DNA of 64,000 nt from Hydrogenophaga sp. PAMC20947 (GTDB taxonomy: Bacteria; Pseudomonadota; Gammaproteobacteria; Burkholderiales; Burkholderiaceae_C), in assembly GCF_004795855.1 (NCBI RefSeq), contig NZ_CP039252.1:4712001-4776000 (forward strand). Reading direction: 5' to 3'. Positions 46,985-55,591 of this stretch are shown here, in pieces. How positions within the stretch are numbered: the stretch's first letter is position 1; every line of letters starts with the position of its first letter. The translations under genes and the position numbers were made by a program. The notes under the pieces were generated by a model. The model did no database searches and had not been told where the DNA came from. It saw nothing but the letters and a program-made list of their open reading frames with translations.

Positions 46985-47099
46985 GGTCTGTGGCCCGCCT
47001 GGGCACCGTTGGCGCAGTCCCAAGGTAACAGGGGGGGGGCTCGCGGGCTTTGTGCCGGTGTTGATGGGGTAAGCTTGTGCCTCGTATCGACCGAGGTTT

Positions 47100-49466
47100 A
47101 TGACGTATTCACTGAACACCCTCAACGCTGACCGCGACTCTGCGGGGCCCAGCGGCCTGAGCCGCTTTGCGCAGGAAATTGCGCTGGTGCTGGGCGCTGC
47201 CGCGCTGGCTTTCTGGCTGTTGGCCATGCTCAGCTATTCCCCCACGGATCCTGCCTGGAGCACCACCGGGACTCACCTTGAAGTGGGCAACTGGGGCGGG
47301 CGCCTGGGTGCCTTGCTGGCCGATGGTGGTTATTACCTCTTGGGCTGGTCGGTCTGGTGGTGTTTCTTCGCCAGCACGCGCGCCTGGCTGTCTACCCTGG
47401 CAGGGCGCTTGCGCGTGCAGCCAGTACCCCTGAAAAAGAACAAAAACAAGGCCAAGGCGGCAGAACCCGAGCGCTGGTGGGAGCAAACGTGGGCGCGGCG
47501 GGCCGGTTTTGCCGTGGCTTTGCTGGTGTTGCTGTGTGCCAGCGGCGTGCTGGAATGGAGCCGCCTGTACCGGCTGGAACACCTGCTGCCGGGTGCTTCG
47601 GGTGGCGTTCTGGGCGAATTGCTGGGCCCTGGTGCCATGCGCTGGCTGGGGTTCACCGGCTCGGCGTTGGCGATGCTGGCTTTGCTGGTGGTCTCTGCGC
47701 CCCGGGTCTTCGGATTCTCTTGGGGCCACTGGGCTGAGCACATTGGCGTGCGTTTTGACGGCTGGTTCGAATCCCGCCGCGAAAAGCGCGAAGCGGTCGA
47801 AGATCAGCGCATTGGCGAAAAAGCCGCCCGCGAACGCGAGGAGGGGGTGAAGGTCGAGCGGGTCGAGATCGAAGAACAGCATCCGACCCCGGTCTTTATC
47901 GAGCCCACGGTCATTGAGGTACCCAAGAGCGACAGGGTGGCCAAGGAGCGCCAGAAACCGCTGTTCACCGAAATGCCCGACAGCAAGTTGCCACAAGTGG
48001 ATCTGCTCGATGCCGCGCCGACGCACCAGGCAGGGGTGGACCACCAGACGCTGGAGATGACCAGCCGCCTGATTGAGAAAAAGCTCAAAGACTTTGGTGT
48101 TGAAGTGCGTGTGGTGGCGGCTGCGCCGGGGCCTGTGATCACGCGCTACGAGATTGAACCTGCCACAGGGGTGAAGGGCTCGCAGATCGTGAATCTGGGG
48201 CGCGATCTGGCGCGCTCGCTGTCTTTGATTTCGGTTCGCGTGATCGAGACCATCCCGGGTAAAAACCTGATGGCGCTGGAGCTGCCCAATGCCAAGCGGC
48301 AGACCATCAAGCTGAGCGAGATCCTGGGTTCGTCCGTGTACAACGATGCGCGCTCCATGCTGACCATGGGTCTGGGCAAAGACATCAGTGGCTTGCCGGT
48401 GGTGGCCGATCTCGCCAAGATGCCCCACTGCCTGGTGGCAGGTACCACGGGCTCGGGCAAATCGGTCGGTATCAACGCCATGATCCTGTCGCTGCTCTAC
48501 AAGGCCGATGCCAAGGACGTGCGACTGCTGCTGATCGACCCCAAGATGCTGGAGATGAGCGTCTACGAAGGCATTCCGCACCTGCTGGCCCCTGTGGTGA
48601 CCGACATGAAGCACGCGGCCAACGGCCTGAACTGGTGCGTGGGTGAGATGGAGAAACGCTACAAGCTCATGAGCAAGATGGGTGTGCGCAACCTGGCCGG
48701 CTACAACACCAAAATCGACGAAGCCAAGGCCCGCGGCGAGAGCATCGGCAACCCCTTCAGCCTTACGCCGGAGCAGCCGGAGCCGCTGGAGCGCCTGCCG
48801 TATATCGTGGTGGTGATCGACGAGCTGGCCGACCTGATGATGGTGGTGGGCAAAAAAATCGAGGAGCTGATTGCGCGCCTGGCCCAGAAGGCCCGCGCGG
48901 CCGGTATCCATTTGATTCTGGCCACCCAGCGCCCCAGCGTTGACGTGATCACGGGTTTGATCAAGGCCAACATCCCCACCCGCCTGAGTTTCCAGGTCAG
49001 CAGCAAGATCGACAGCCGCACCATCCTGGATCAGATGGGCGCTGAGAGCCTGCTGGGCATGGGCGACATGCTGTATTTGCCATCGGGCACCGGCTTCCCT
49101 GTTCGGGTGCATGGTGCTTTTGTCAGCGATGAAGAGGTGCACCGCGTGGTGGCCTACCTGAAACAGCAAGGCGGTGAGCCCAACTACATCGATGGGGTGC
49201 TGGAAAGCAATCTGGGCGGTGACGGCGAGGGCGGCGATGTCTTTGGCGAAGGTGGCGACAACAGCGAAAAAGATGCGCTGTACGACCAGGCGGTTGAGAT
49301 CGTGCTCAAAGACCGCAAAGCCAGCATTTCTTACGTACAGCGCAAGCTCAAGATTGGCTACAACCGCGCGGCGCGCTTGCTGGAAGAGATGGAGAATGCG
49401 GGCATGGTCAGTGCGCTCACCTCCAGCGGGCAACGCGACATTCTGGTGCCGTCGCGCCAGGAATGA
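47100..49466 (+). CDS. ftsK: DNA translocase FtsK
   Basis: 788-residue septal motor protein for chromosome dimer resolution and cell division. Four N-terminal helices (about 22-200) anchor it. A short charged linker (about 215-280) is much shorter than in E. coli. The motor domain has [16 protein letters not shown] (Walker A, about 450) and [12 protein letters not shown] (Walker B). The C-terminal gamma winged helix for KOPS reading contains [25 protein letters not shown] at 47100. A run of nine Gs lies about 60 bases upstream. Confidence 0.95.
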   Translation: MTYSLNTLNADRDSAGPSGLSRFAQEIALVLGAAALAFWLLAMLSYSPTDPAWSTTGTHLEVGNWGGRLGALLADGGYYLLGWSVWWCFFASTRAWLSTLAGRLRVQPVPLKKNKNKAKAAEPERWWEQTWARRAGFAVALLVLLCASGVLEWSRLYRLEHLLPGASGGVLGELLGPGAMRWLGFTGSALAMLALLVVSAPRVFGFSWGHWAEHIGVRFDGWFESRREKREAVEDQRIGEKAAREREEGVKVERVEIEEQHPTPVFIEPTVIEVPKSDRVAKERQKPLFTEMPDSKLPQVDLLDAAPTHQAGVDHQTLEMTSRLIEKKLKDFGVEVRVVAAAPGPVITRYEIEPATGVKGSQIVNLGRDLARSLSLISVRVIETIPGKNLMALELPNAKRQTIKLSEILGSSVYNDARSMLTMGLGKDISGLPVVADLAKMPHCLVAGTTGSGKSVGINAMILSLLYKADAKDVRLLLIDPKMLEMSVYEGIPHLLAPVVTDMKHAANGLNWCVGEMEKRYKLMSKMGVRNLAGYNTKIDEAKARGESIGNPFSLTPEQPEPLERLPYIVVVIDELADLMMVVGKKIEELIARLAQKARAAGIHLILATQRPSVDVITGLIKANIPTRLSFQVSSKIDSRTILDQMGAESLLGMGDMLYLPSGTGFPVRVHGAFVSDEEVHRVVAYLKQQGGEPNYIDGVLESNLGGDGEGGDVFGEGGDNSEKDALYDQAVEIVLKDRKASISYVQRKLKIGYNRAARLLEEMENAGMVSALTSSGQRDILVPSRQE

Positions 49467-49530
49467 TGCGTCTGGACTGCCTTTGCCGGACCAATGGAAC
49501 CTCGTCGGCTGGTACCGACTCTGAACACAC

Positions 49531-50187
49531 ATGAATCTGTTTCTTCGATACCTGCCCGCCGTGGCCACTTCCGCCGCGCTGGTCTTCGCTGTTTTGCCTG
49601 CCCGTGCAGACGGTCTCGCCGAGCTGGATCAATTCCTGCGCGAGGTGAGCAGCGCACAGTCCAGCTTCACCCAGGTGGTGACCTCGCCCAAAAGGGCCAA
49701 GGAAACCGTGGCACGCACCAAAACGTCGAGCGGGCGCTTCGAGTTCTTGCGCCCAGGCCGGTTCCGTTTTGAGTACACCAAACCGTTTGAGCAAACCATC
49801 GTCGCCGATGGAGAGACCCTGTGGCTGTATGACGTGGATCTCAACCAGGTCACAGCCCGCCAGCAAAAAGACGTGCTCGGCAGCACACCCGCGGCCCTGA
49901 TTGCCTCGGGTACCGATCTCAAGGGTCTGGGTCAGGCGTTTGATCTGCAGTCTGCGCCCGCGTCTGAAGGCATCGAATGGGTGGACGCGAAACCGCGCCA
50001 GTCTGATGGCCAGCTGAAGAGCGTGCGCGTGGGATTTCGCTCGGGTCAGTTGGCTGAGCTTCAGATCGTGGACAGCCTGGGGCAACGCTCGGTGCTGACC
50101 TTCGCTGACTGGAAGGGCAATGTGCCGCTCAAGGCCGAGCGCTTTCGCTTCCAGCCGCCCGCAGGTGCCGACGTCATCCGGCCCTGA
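49531..50187 (+). CDS. lolA: Outer-membrane lipoprotein carrier protein LolA
   Basis: 218-residue periplasmic chaperone that carries lipoproteins from the LolCDE complex to the outer membrane. The N-terminal signal peptide is about 26 residues, with a probable cleavage after ARA. The mature part is a half-barrel, with QSSFTQVV, GRFEFLRPGRFRFEY and ETLWLYDVDLNQVTARQ as conserved segments. It lies 64 bases after ftsK and five bases before the rarA start, a common ftsK-lolA-rarA order. Its partners lolC, lolE and lolD are at 11.9-15.4 kb. Confidence 0.92.
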   Translation: MNLFLRYLPAVATSAALVFAVLPARADGLAELDQFLREVSSAQSSFTQVVTSPKRAKETVARTKTSSGRFEFLRPGRFRFEYTKPFEQTIVADGETLWLYDVDLNQVTARQQKDVLGSTPAALIASGTDLKGLGQAFDLQSAPASEGIEWVDAKPRQSDGQLKSVRVGFRSGQLAELQIVDSLGQRSVLTFADWKGNVPLKAERFRFQPPAGADVIRP

Positions 50188-50191
50188 AGCT

Positions 50192-51493
50192 GTGAGCGCC
50201 GCTTCATCGCCACCGGGGCACCAGCCCCTGGCCGAGCGGCTCCGGCCGCGCGAGCTGTCCGAGGTGATTGGTCAGCGGCATGTGCTCGGAGAGGGCATGG
50301 CTTTGCGGCTGGCCTTCGAGTCGGGGCAGCCCCACAGTTGCATCCTGTGGGGCCCGCCAGGCGTGGGCAAGACGACCATTGCGCGCCTGATGGCCACGGC
50401 GTTTGACGCCCAGTTCATCACCATCAGCGCGGTGTTGGGCGGTGTCAAAGACATTCGCGAAGCGGTGGACAAGGCCGAGCTCGCCCGCGCCGGGCTGATG
50501 GCCCAGCGCACCATCGTGTTTGTGGACGAGGTGCACCGTTTCAACAAAAACCAGCAAGACGCCTTCTTGCCGCATGTGGAGAGTGGCCTCTTCACTTTCA
50601 TCGGTGCGACCACCGAGAACCCGTCCTTCGAAGTCAATTCGGCTTTGCTTTCGCGTGCCGCGGTGTATGTGCTCCAGCCCCTGGGTGAAGAAGATCTGCG
50701 CCAATTGTTTGCGCGGGCCCAGGCACTGGGGGCGATCCCTGCGGTGCAAACGGCAGCAGCCGATCGCCTGATCGCTTATGCCGATGGCGATGCCCGGCGA
50801 TTGCTCAACACGCTGGAGACGCTGGCCGTGGCCGCCACCCGTGAAAAACTGGAGGAAGTGACGGACGAATGGCTCATGCGTGTGCTGGGCGAGCGCATGC
50901 GCCGGTACGACAAAGGCGGCGAGCAGTTTTACGACACCATCAGTGCGCTGCACAAAAGCATACGCGGCTCCGACCCGGACGCCGCCCTGTATTGGTTTGT
51001 GCGCATGCTCGATGGTGGTGCAGAGCCGCGCTACCTCTCCCGCCGCCTCATCCGCATGGCCAGCGAAGACATCGGGCTGGCCGATCCCCGTGCCTTGCGC
51101 ATGGCGCTGGATGCCGCCGATGTCTACGAGCGGCTGGGCACACCAGAAGGTGAGTTGGCGTTGGCCGAGTGTGTGGTGTACCTGGCCGTTGCACCCAAGT
51201 CGAACGCTGTCTACAAAGCCTTCAACGAAGCCAAGGCATTTGTGAAGAAAGACGGCACACGGCCCGTGCCCATGCATCTGCGCAATGCCCCGACCAAGCT
51301 CATGAAAGATCTGGACTACGGCAAAGGCTACCGCTACGCCCACGACGAGTCGGGCGGGTTTGCCGCAGGCGAAAACTACCTGCCCGAGGGCATGGCCGCG
51401 CCGGATTTTTACCGGCCGGTGGAGCGGGGCCTGGAGATCCGGATCGCCGATAAGCTGCGCGACCTTAAGAATCGCAATCATCAATCTGGCTAA
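50192..51493 (+). CDS. rarA: Replication-associated recombination protein A (RarA/MgsA), GTG start
   Basis: 433-residue AAA+ ATPase that works with the replication clamp loader family at stalled forks. Walker A GPPGVGKTTIARLMA (about 49-63), Walker B IVFVDEVHRFNKNQQDAF, sensor 1 FIGATTENPSFE and the C-terminal PVPMHLRNAPTKLMKDLDYG are all typical. The GTG at 50192 lies five bases after the lolA stop, so translation is probably coupled. Upstream extension in frame would overlap lolA. A plus-strand terminator lies 120 bases downstream. Confidence 0.94.
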   Translation: MSAASSPPGHQPLAERLRPRELSEVIGQRHVLGEGMALRLAFESGQPHSCILWGPPGVGKTTIARLMATAFDAQFITISAVLGGVKDIREAVDKAELARAGLMAQRTIVFVDEVHRFNKNQQDAFLPHVESGLFTFIGATTENPSFEVNSALLSRAAVYVLQPLGEEDLRQLFARAQALGAIPAVQTAAADRLIAYADGDARRLLNTLETLAVAATREKLEEVTDEWLMRVLGERMRRYDKGGEQFYDTISALHKSIRGSDPDAALYWFVRMLDGGAEPRYLSRRLIRMASEDIGLADPRALRMALDAADVYERLGTPEGELALAECVVYLAVAPKSNAVYKAFNEAKAFVKKDGTRPVPMHLRNAPTKLMKDLDYGKGYRYAHDESGGFAAGENYLPEGMAAPDFYRPVERGLEIRIADKLRDLKNRNHQSG

Positions 51494-51574
51494 TGTTTCG
51501 CCAATCGCGCTGATGGAGGGCTCTTCTGGCCCAAACATTGCGGGTTAACCCGGGCTTGCTTAGGGCTTACACGC

Positions 51575-51604
51575 TTGAATTGGCTTGTAGTGGGTCGTTA
51601 CAAT
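51575..51604 (+). promoter_or_regulatory. Candidate sigma-70 promoter of the liv operon leader
   Basis: TTGAAT (51575-51580) and TACAAT (51599-51604) are 18 bases apart, a good -35/-10 pair. The predicted start is near 51611. A terminator follows at once, so this promoter may make a short attenuated leader before livH. Confidence 0.45.
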
Positions 51605-51612
51605 CGCGCACC

Positions 51613-51656
51613 AACCCGCAGTCTGTCCCCCTGGGACGGTGTCTGGCGGGTTTTTT
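51613..51656 (+). terminator. Rho-independent terminator between rarA and livH
   Basis: Outer stem AACCCGC (51613-51619) / GCGGGTT (51646-51652), inner stem GTCCC/GGGAC (51625-51629 with 51633-51637), then a run of six Ts (51651-51656). It lies 120 bases past rarA and 70 bases before livH. It can end rarA transcription or act as an attenuator for the liv operon. Confidence 0.75.
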
Positions 51657-51724
51657 GCTAATTAAATGAAACCGGCCGTTTCGGAAGAACGGCCACAGCC
51701 CTCTCAGAACTCGGAGAACCTTTT

Positions 51725-52654
51725 ATGGACGTTTTACTGCAGCAGATCATCAATGGTCTGGTCCTGGGCAGTATGTATGCCTTGGTGGCCCTCGGATACA
51801 CCATGGTGTACGGGATCATCGGGCTGATCAACTTTGCCCACGGTGAAGTTCTGATGGTGGGTGCGCTCACCAGCTGGACGCTTATCGGCTGGATGACCGA
51901 AGCCTGGACGGGCATGCCCGGCTGGCTTATTTTGTTGACGGCCACCCTGATTGCGATGGTGGTTTGCGGCGGACTCAACTTCATGATTGAGAAGCTGGCC
52001 TATCGCCGGCTGCGGAACTCGCCGCGCCTCGCTCCGCTGATCACCGCCATCGGTATGTCGCTCCTGCTGCAAACCATTGCGATGATGATCTGGGAGCCCC
52101 GGCCCCACTCGTATCCTTCCATGCTGTCCACAGAGCCGTTCCATCTGGGTGGTGCCGTGATTTCGGTGACGCAGGTGACGATTCTGGCCACCACTGCGAT
52201 CACGCTGGCGCTGTTGATGTGGCTGGTGAACCACACCAACCTCGGGCGTGCCATGCGCGCCACCGCCGAAAACCCCCGCGTCGCCGCACTCATGGGCATC
52301 AAACCCGACATGGTGATTTCGGCCACCTTCGTCATCGGCGCCATGTTGGCTGCGATTGCGGGCGTGATGTGGGCTTCGAACTACGGCACCGTGCAGTTCG
52401 CCATGGGCTTCATGCCCGGCTTGAAGTCCTTTGTGGCCGCTGTGATGGGTGGCATTGGCAACCTGGCCGGGGCCGTGGTCGGCGGCATCCTTTTGGGCTT
52501 GATCGAATCGCTGGGCGCTGGCTACCTTGGCAAGCTCACCGGCGGTGTGCTGGGCAGCCAATACTCGGATATCTTTGCCTTCGTGATGTTGGCGCTGGTG
52601 TTGACTCTGCGGCCGTCGGGCTTGCTGGGTGAACGCGTGGCCGATCGCGCCTGA
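51725..52654 (+). CDS. livH: Branched-chain amino acid ABC transporter permease LivH
   Basis: 309-residue inner-membrane permease of a high-affinity leucine/isoleucine/valine-type importer. About eight helices; LIINFAHGEVLMVGALTSW-like text (GLINFAHGEVLMVGA at about 36-50) and the coupling loop around NTNLGRAMRATAENPRVAALMGI (about 170-192) are typical. ATG 51725 with GGAG upstream. First gene of livHMGF. No substrate-binding protein gene (livJ/livK) is in the window next to it. Confidence 0.92.
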   Translation: MDVLLQQIINGLVLGSMYALVALGYTMVYGIIGLINFAHGEVLMVGALTSWTLIGWMTEAWTGMPGWLILLTATLIAMVVCGGLNFMIEKLAYRRLRNSPRLAPLITAIGMSLLLQTIAMMIWEPRPHSYPSMLSTEPFHLGGAVISVTQVTILATTAITLALLMWLVNHTNLGRAMRATAENPRVAALMGIKPDMVISATFVIGAMLAAIAGVMWASNYGTVQFAMGFMPGLKSFVAAVMGGIGNLAGAVVGGILLGLIESLGAGYLGKLTGGVLGSQYSDIFAFVMLALVLTLRPSGLLGERVADRA

Positions 52655-52675
52655 AGCCGAAGGAGACGTTACATC

Positions 52676-53761
52676 ATGATGAAAACGAAAACCGGCAAAA
52701 TCGTTGCCTTTGTGCTCGCAGCCATCGCGCTGCTGGTATTGCCCATACTGTTGCAGTCCACCGGCAGCAACTCCTGGGTGCGCATCGTCGACTTGGCGCT
52801 GCTCTATGTGTTGCTGGCCTTGGGGCTGAACATTGTGGTGGGTTACGCGGGCCTGCTTGACCTGGGCTACATCGCCTTCTTTGCGGTGGGCGCCTACATC
52901 TATGCGCTCTTTGACTCGAGCCACCTGATCGATACGTTTCCAGCGATGAAGGCCATGTTCCCCAACGGGACCCATGTCAGCATCTGGATTGTGATGGTTG
53001 TGGCGGCGGTGGTCGCAGGGCTGGTGGGCATGATTCTGGGCGCGCCCACACTCAAGCTGCGTGGCGATTACCTGGCCATCATCACCTTGGGCTTCGGCGA
53101 GATCGTCCGGATCTTCCTGCTGAACCTGGACCGCCCGATCAACATCACCAACGGGCCCAGAGGTATCAGCCAGATTGATGCCATTGACACCTTTGGGGTG
53201 GATTTTGCCCAGCGATTGACGGTGGGCAACTACACCTTCGAGCCCGTGACCATGTACTACTACCTGTTCATGTTCTTTGTGGTGATGGCGGTGATCTTGT
53301 CTTACCGTTTGCAAGACTCCCGCATCGGTCGGGCCTGGATGGCGATTCGCGAAGACGAGATCGCGGCCAAGGCCATGGGCTTGAATACCCGCAACCTGAA
53401 GCTGCTCGCTTTCGGCATGGGTGCGTCGTTTGGCGGCGTGTCGGGCGTGTTGTTCGCCTCCTTCCAGCGCTTCGTGTCACCCGAGTCGTTCTCCCTGATG
53501 GAGTCGGTGATGGTGGTGGCCATGGTGGTGCTGGGCGGTATTGGCCATATCCCTGGTGTGATTCTGGGTGCCCTGCTGCTGGCCGGTTTGCCCGAGGTGT
53601 TGCGCCATGTGGCGGGCCCGTTGTCGCAAATGACCGATGGCCGCCTGGCGCCTGAGATCTTGCGCCAGCTGTTGATCGCCCTGGCCATGGTGCTGGTGAT
53701 GCTGCTGCGCCCCAAAGGCTTGTGGCCGTCGCCCGAGCATGGCAAATCGTTGAGCAAATAA
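52676..53761 (+). CDS. livM: Branched-chain amino acid ABC transporter permease LivM
   Basis: 361-residue second permease of the Liv importer. LLALGLNIVVGYAGLLDLG (about 43-61) and the coupling motif SRIGRAWMAIREDEIAAKAMG (within about 214-234) are present, with around ten helices. It starts 21 bases after livH and ends 13 bases before livG, so it is part of the operon. ATG 52676 is used (a second ATG follows immediately). Confidence 0.92.
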   Translation: MMKTKTGKIVAFVLAAIALLVLPILLQSTGSNSWVRIVDLALLYVLLALGLNIVVGYAGLLDLGYIAFFAVGAYIYALFDSSHLIDTFPAMKAMFPNGTHVSIWIVMVVAAVVAGLVGMILGAPTLKLRGDYLAIITLGFGEIVRIFLLNLDRPINITNGPRGISQIDAIDTFGVDFAQRLTVGNYTFEPVTMYYYLFMFFVVMAVILSYRLQDSRIGRAWMAIREDEIAAKAMGLNTRNLKLLAFGMGASFGGVSGVLFASFQRFVSPESFSLMESVMVVAMVVLGGIGHIPGVILGALLLAGLPEVLRHVAGPLSQMTDGRLAPEILRQLLIALAMVLVMLLRPKGLWPSPEHGKSLSK

Positions 53762-53774
53762 GAAGGTTGACTGT

Positions 53775-54545
53775 ATGAGCGAAACCATTCTCAAAGTAGC
53801 CAACGTCTCCAAGCGATTTGGCGGTCTGCAAGCGCTGAGCGATGTGGGCATGGAAATCAATCGGGGTCAGGTTTATGGCCTGATCGGTCCCAACGGGGCG
53901 GGCAAAACCACGTTTTTCAACGTGCTCACCGGCCTCTACACCCCTGACAGTGGCTCGTTCGAGCTCGCCGGCAAGCCTTACACGCCCACGGCCGTTCACG
54001 AAGTGGCCAAGGCGGGTATCGCCCGCACCTTCCAGAACATCCGTCTCTTCAACGAGATGACCGCGTTGGAAAACGTGATGGTGGGGCGCCATGTGCGCAC
54101 CCATTCGGGCCTGCTGGGCGCCGTGTTCCGCACCCCGGGTTTCAAGCGCGAAGAAGCCGAGATTGCCGCCCGTGCCTATGAGCTGCTGGAGTACGTGGGC
54201 ATTGCCAAGTTCGCCGACTACAAGTCGCGCACGTTGAGTTATGGCGACCAGCGCCGTCTGGAGATCGCGCGCGCCCTGGCCACCGATCCGAAGCTGATCG
54301 CGCTGGACGAGCCCGCCGCCGGCATGAACGCCACGGAAAAGGTGCAATTGCGCGAGCTGATCGACCAGATCCGCAAAGACAACCGGACCATCTTGCTGAT
54401 TGAGCACGACGTCAAGTTGGTGATGGGGCTGTGCGATCGCGTGACCGTGCTGGACTACGGCAAACAGCTGTCGTCGGGCACTCCCGCTGAGGTGCAGCGA
54501 GACCCCAAGGTGATCGAGGCTTACCTGGGCAGCGGCGGAGGCTAG
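53775..54545 (+). CDS. livG: Branched-chain amino acid ABC transporter ATPase LivG
   Basis: 256-residue ATPase. Walker A GPNGAGKTTFFNVLTG, signature LSYGDQRRLEIARALA, Walker B LIALDEPAAGMN and the long-loop insert with TARTFQNIRLF-like text (IARTFQNIRLFNEMTALEN) are plain. The LivG-type C-terminus continues past residue 230. It lies 13 bases after livM. A dispersed repeat of about 90 bases separates it from livF. Confidence 0.93.
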   Translation: MSETILKVANVSKRFGGLQALSDVGMEINRGQVYGLIGPNGAGKTTFFNVLTGLYTPDSGSFELAGKPYTPTAVHEVAKAGIARTFQNIRLFNEMTALENVMVGRHVRTHSGLLGAVFRTPGFKREEAEIAARAYELLEYVGIAKFADYKSRTLSYGDQRRLEIARALATDPKLIALDEPAAGMNATEKVQLRELIDQIRKDNRTILLIEHDVKLVMGLCDRVTVLDYGKQLSSGTPAEVQRDPKVIEAYLGSGGG

Positions 54546-54550
54546 ATGTG

Positions 54551-54640
54551 GCTCCCCCTGCGCCGCGCTGCGCGCGTCACCCCCCAGGGGGCGACGCTGG
54601 CCGACTGGCGAAGCCAGATCGGCGGCGTTCTGGAAAAGAC
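54551..54640 (+). repeat. Dispersed GC-rich repeat between livG and livF
   Basis: Reads CTGCGCCGCGCTGCGCGCGT, then CACCCCCCAGGGGGCGACGC, TGGCCGACTGGCGAAGCCAG and ATCGGCGGCGTTCTG. It is closely alike to the full copy at 44.1 kb. The C-run/G-run and the GGC-GAA-GCC part both form small hairpins. It sits inside the liv operon. Confidence 0.75.
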
Positions 54641-54680
54641 ACCTCGCTCGGGACGTTCTGAATGAACAAGGAAATATGAG

Positions 54681-55397
54681 ATGGCAAACACATTACTCAA
54701 AGTCAGCGGCCTGAAGGTCGCGTATGGCGGTATCAAGGCGGTCAAGGGCGTTGATCTGGAAGTCCATGAAGGCGAGCTGATTTCGTTGATCGGCTCCAAT
54801 GGGGCGGGCAAAACCACCACCATGAAAGCCATCACGGGCTCCCTGGGTTTCGAAGCGGGCGACATCGAATACCTGGGCGAAAGCATCAAGGGGCGCGGCC
54901 CCTGGGATCTGGTTCGCCAAGGCCTGGTCATGGTGCCTGAAGGCCGCGGTGTGTTCACCCGCATGAGCATCACCGAAAACCTGCAAATGGGCGCTTACAT
55001 CCGCAAGGACAAGGAAGGCATCGCCAAGGATATCGAGCGCATGTTCGGCATCTTCCCGCGCTTGCGCGAGCGCAAAGACCAGCTGGCAGGCACCATGAGC
55101 GGTGGTGAGCAGCAGATGCTGGCCATGGCGCGTGCGCTGATGAGCCAGCCCAAGGTTTTGTTGCTCGACGAGCCATCCATGGGCCTCTCGCCCATCATGG
55201 TGGACAAGATTTTTGAAGTGGTGCGTGATGTGGCCGCCCAGGGCGTGACCATTTTGCTGGTGGAGCAAAACGCCCAGCGCGCGCTGCAGATCGCTGCCCG
55301 CGGGTATGTGATGGATTCGGGCGAAATCACCATGACCGGTACCGGCAAAGACCTGCTGGTGGACCCGAGGGTGCGCGAGGCTTACCTGGGGCACTGA
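54681..55397 (+). CDS. livF: Branched-chain amino acid ABC transporter ATPase LivF
   Basis: 238-residue second ATPase of the Liv importer. Walker A GSNGAGKTTTMKAITG, signature MSGGEQQMLAMARALM, Walker B VLLLDEPSMGLSP and EGRGVFTRMSITENL (LivF-specific) are present. ATG 54681, with AAGGAAA upstream. It is the last gene of livHMGF and is separated from livG by the repeat, so its expression relative to livG may be affected. lysS follows in the same direction after 194 bases. Confidence 0.93.
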   Translation: MANTLLKVSGLKVAYGGIKAVKGVDLEVHEGELISLIGSNGAGKTTTMKAITGSLGFEAGDIEYLGESIKGRGPWDLVRQGLVMVPEGRGVFTRMSITENLQMGAYIRKDKEGIAKDIERMFGIFPRLRERKDQLAGTMSGGEQQMLAMARALMSQPKVLLLDEPSMGLSPIMVDKIFEVVRDVAAQGVTILLVEQNAQRALQIAARGYVMDSGEITMTGTGKDLLVDPRVREAYLGH

Positions 55398-55405
55398 CCC
55401 AGCCT

Positions 55406-55475
55406 CAGCACCCGCGCCGCCTGCGGCGCCATCCCGTCAAAGGGGCGTGATTGCGGTCTGGCAAAGCCAGCTCCA
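55406..55475 (+). repeat. Degenerate copy of the dispersed repeat downstream of livF
   Basis: Reads CAGCACCCGCGCCGCCTGCG, GCGCCATCCCGTCAAAGGGG and CTGGCAAAGCCAG. The core C-run is degraded, but the order of GC-rich palindrome, core and GGC-AAA-GCC hairpin matches the other copies. It starts eight bases past the livF stop. Confidence 0.5.
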
Positions 55476-55591
55476 CAGCACCCAGGGCACCTGAAATCTG
55501 CACATTTTCCCTGGGGCCTGGTCGGAAACTTACAATCACGGGTTGCACCGCGCAGATGTCTGCGGATGTGCAGCCCGTTTTTTATTGCACC

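Noticed and set aside
51734..53314. Minus-strand open frame of 526 codons across the liv genes
   Set aside because: Antisense to livH and livM; rich in His/Gln with no domain, typical of a shadow frame.
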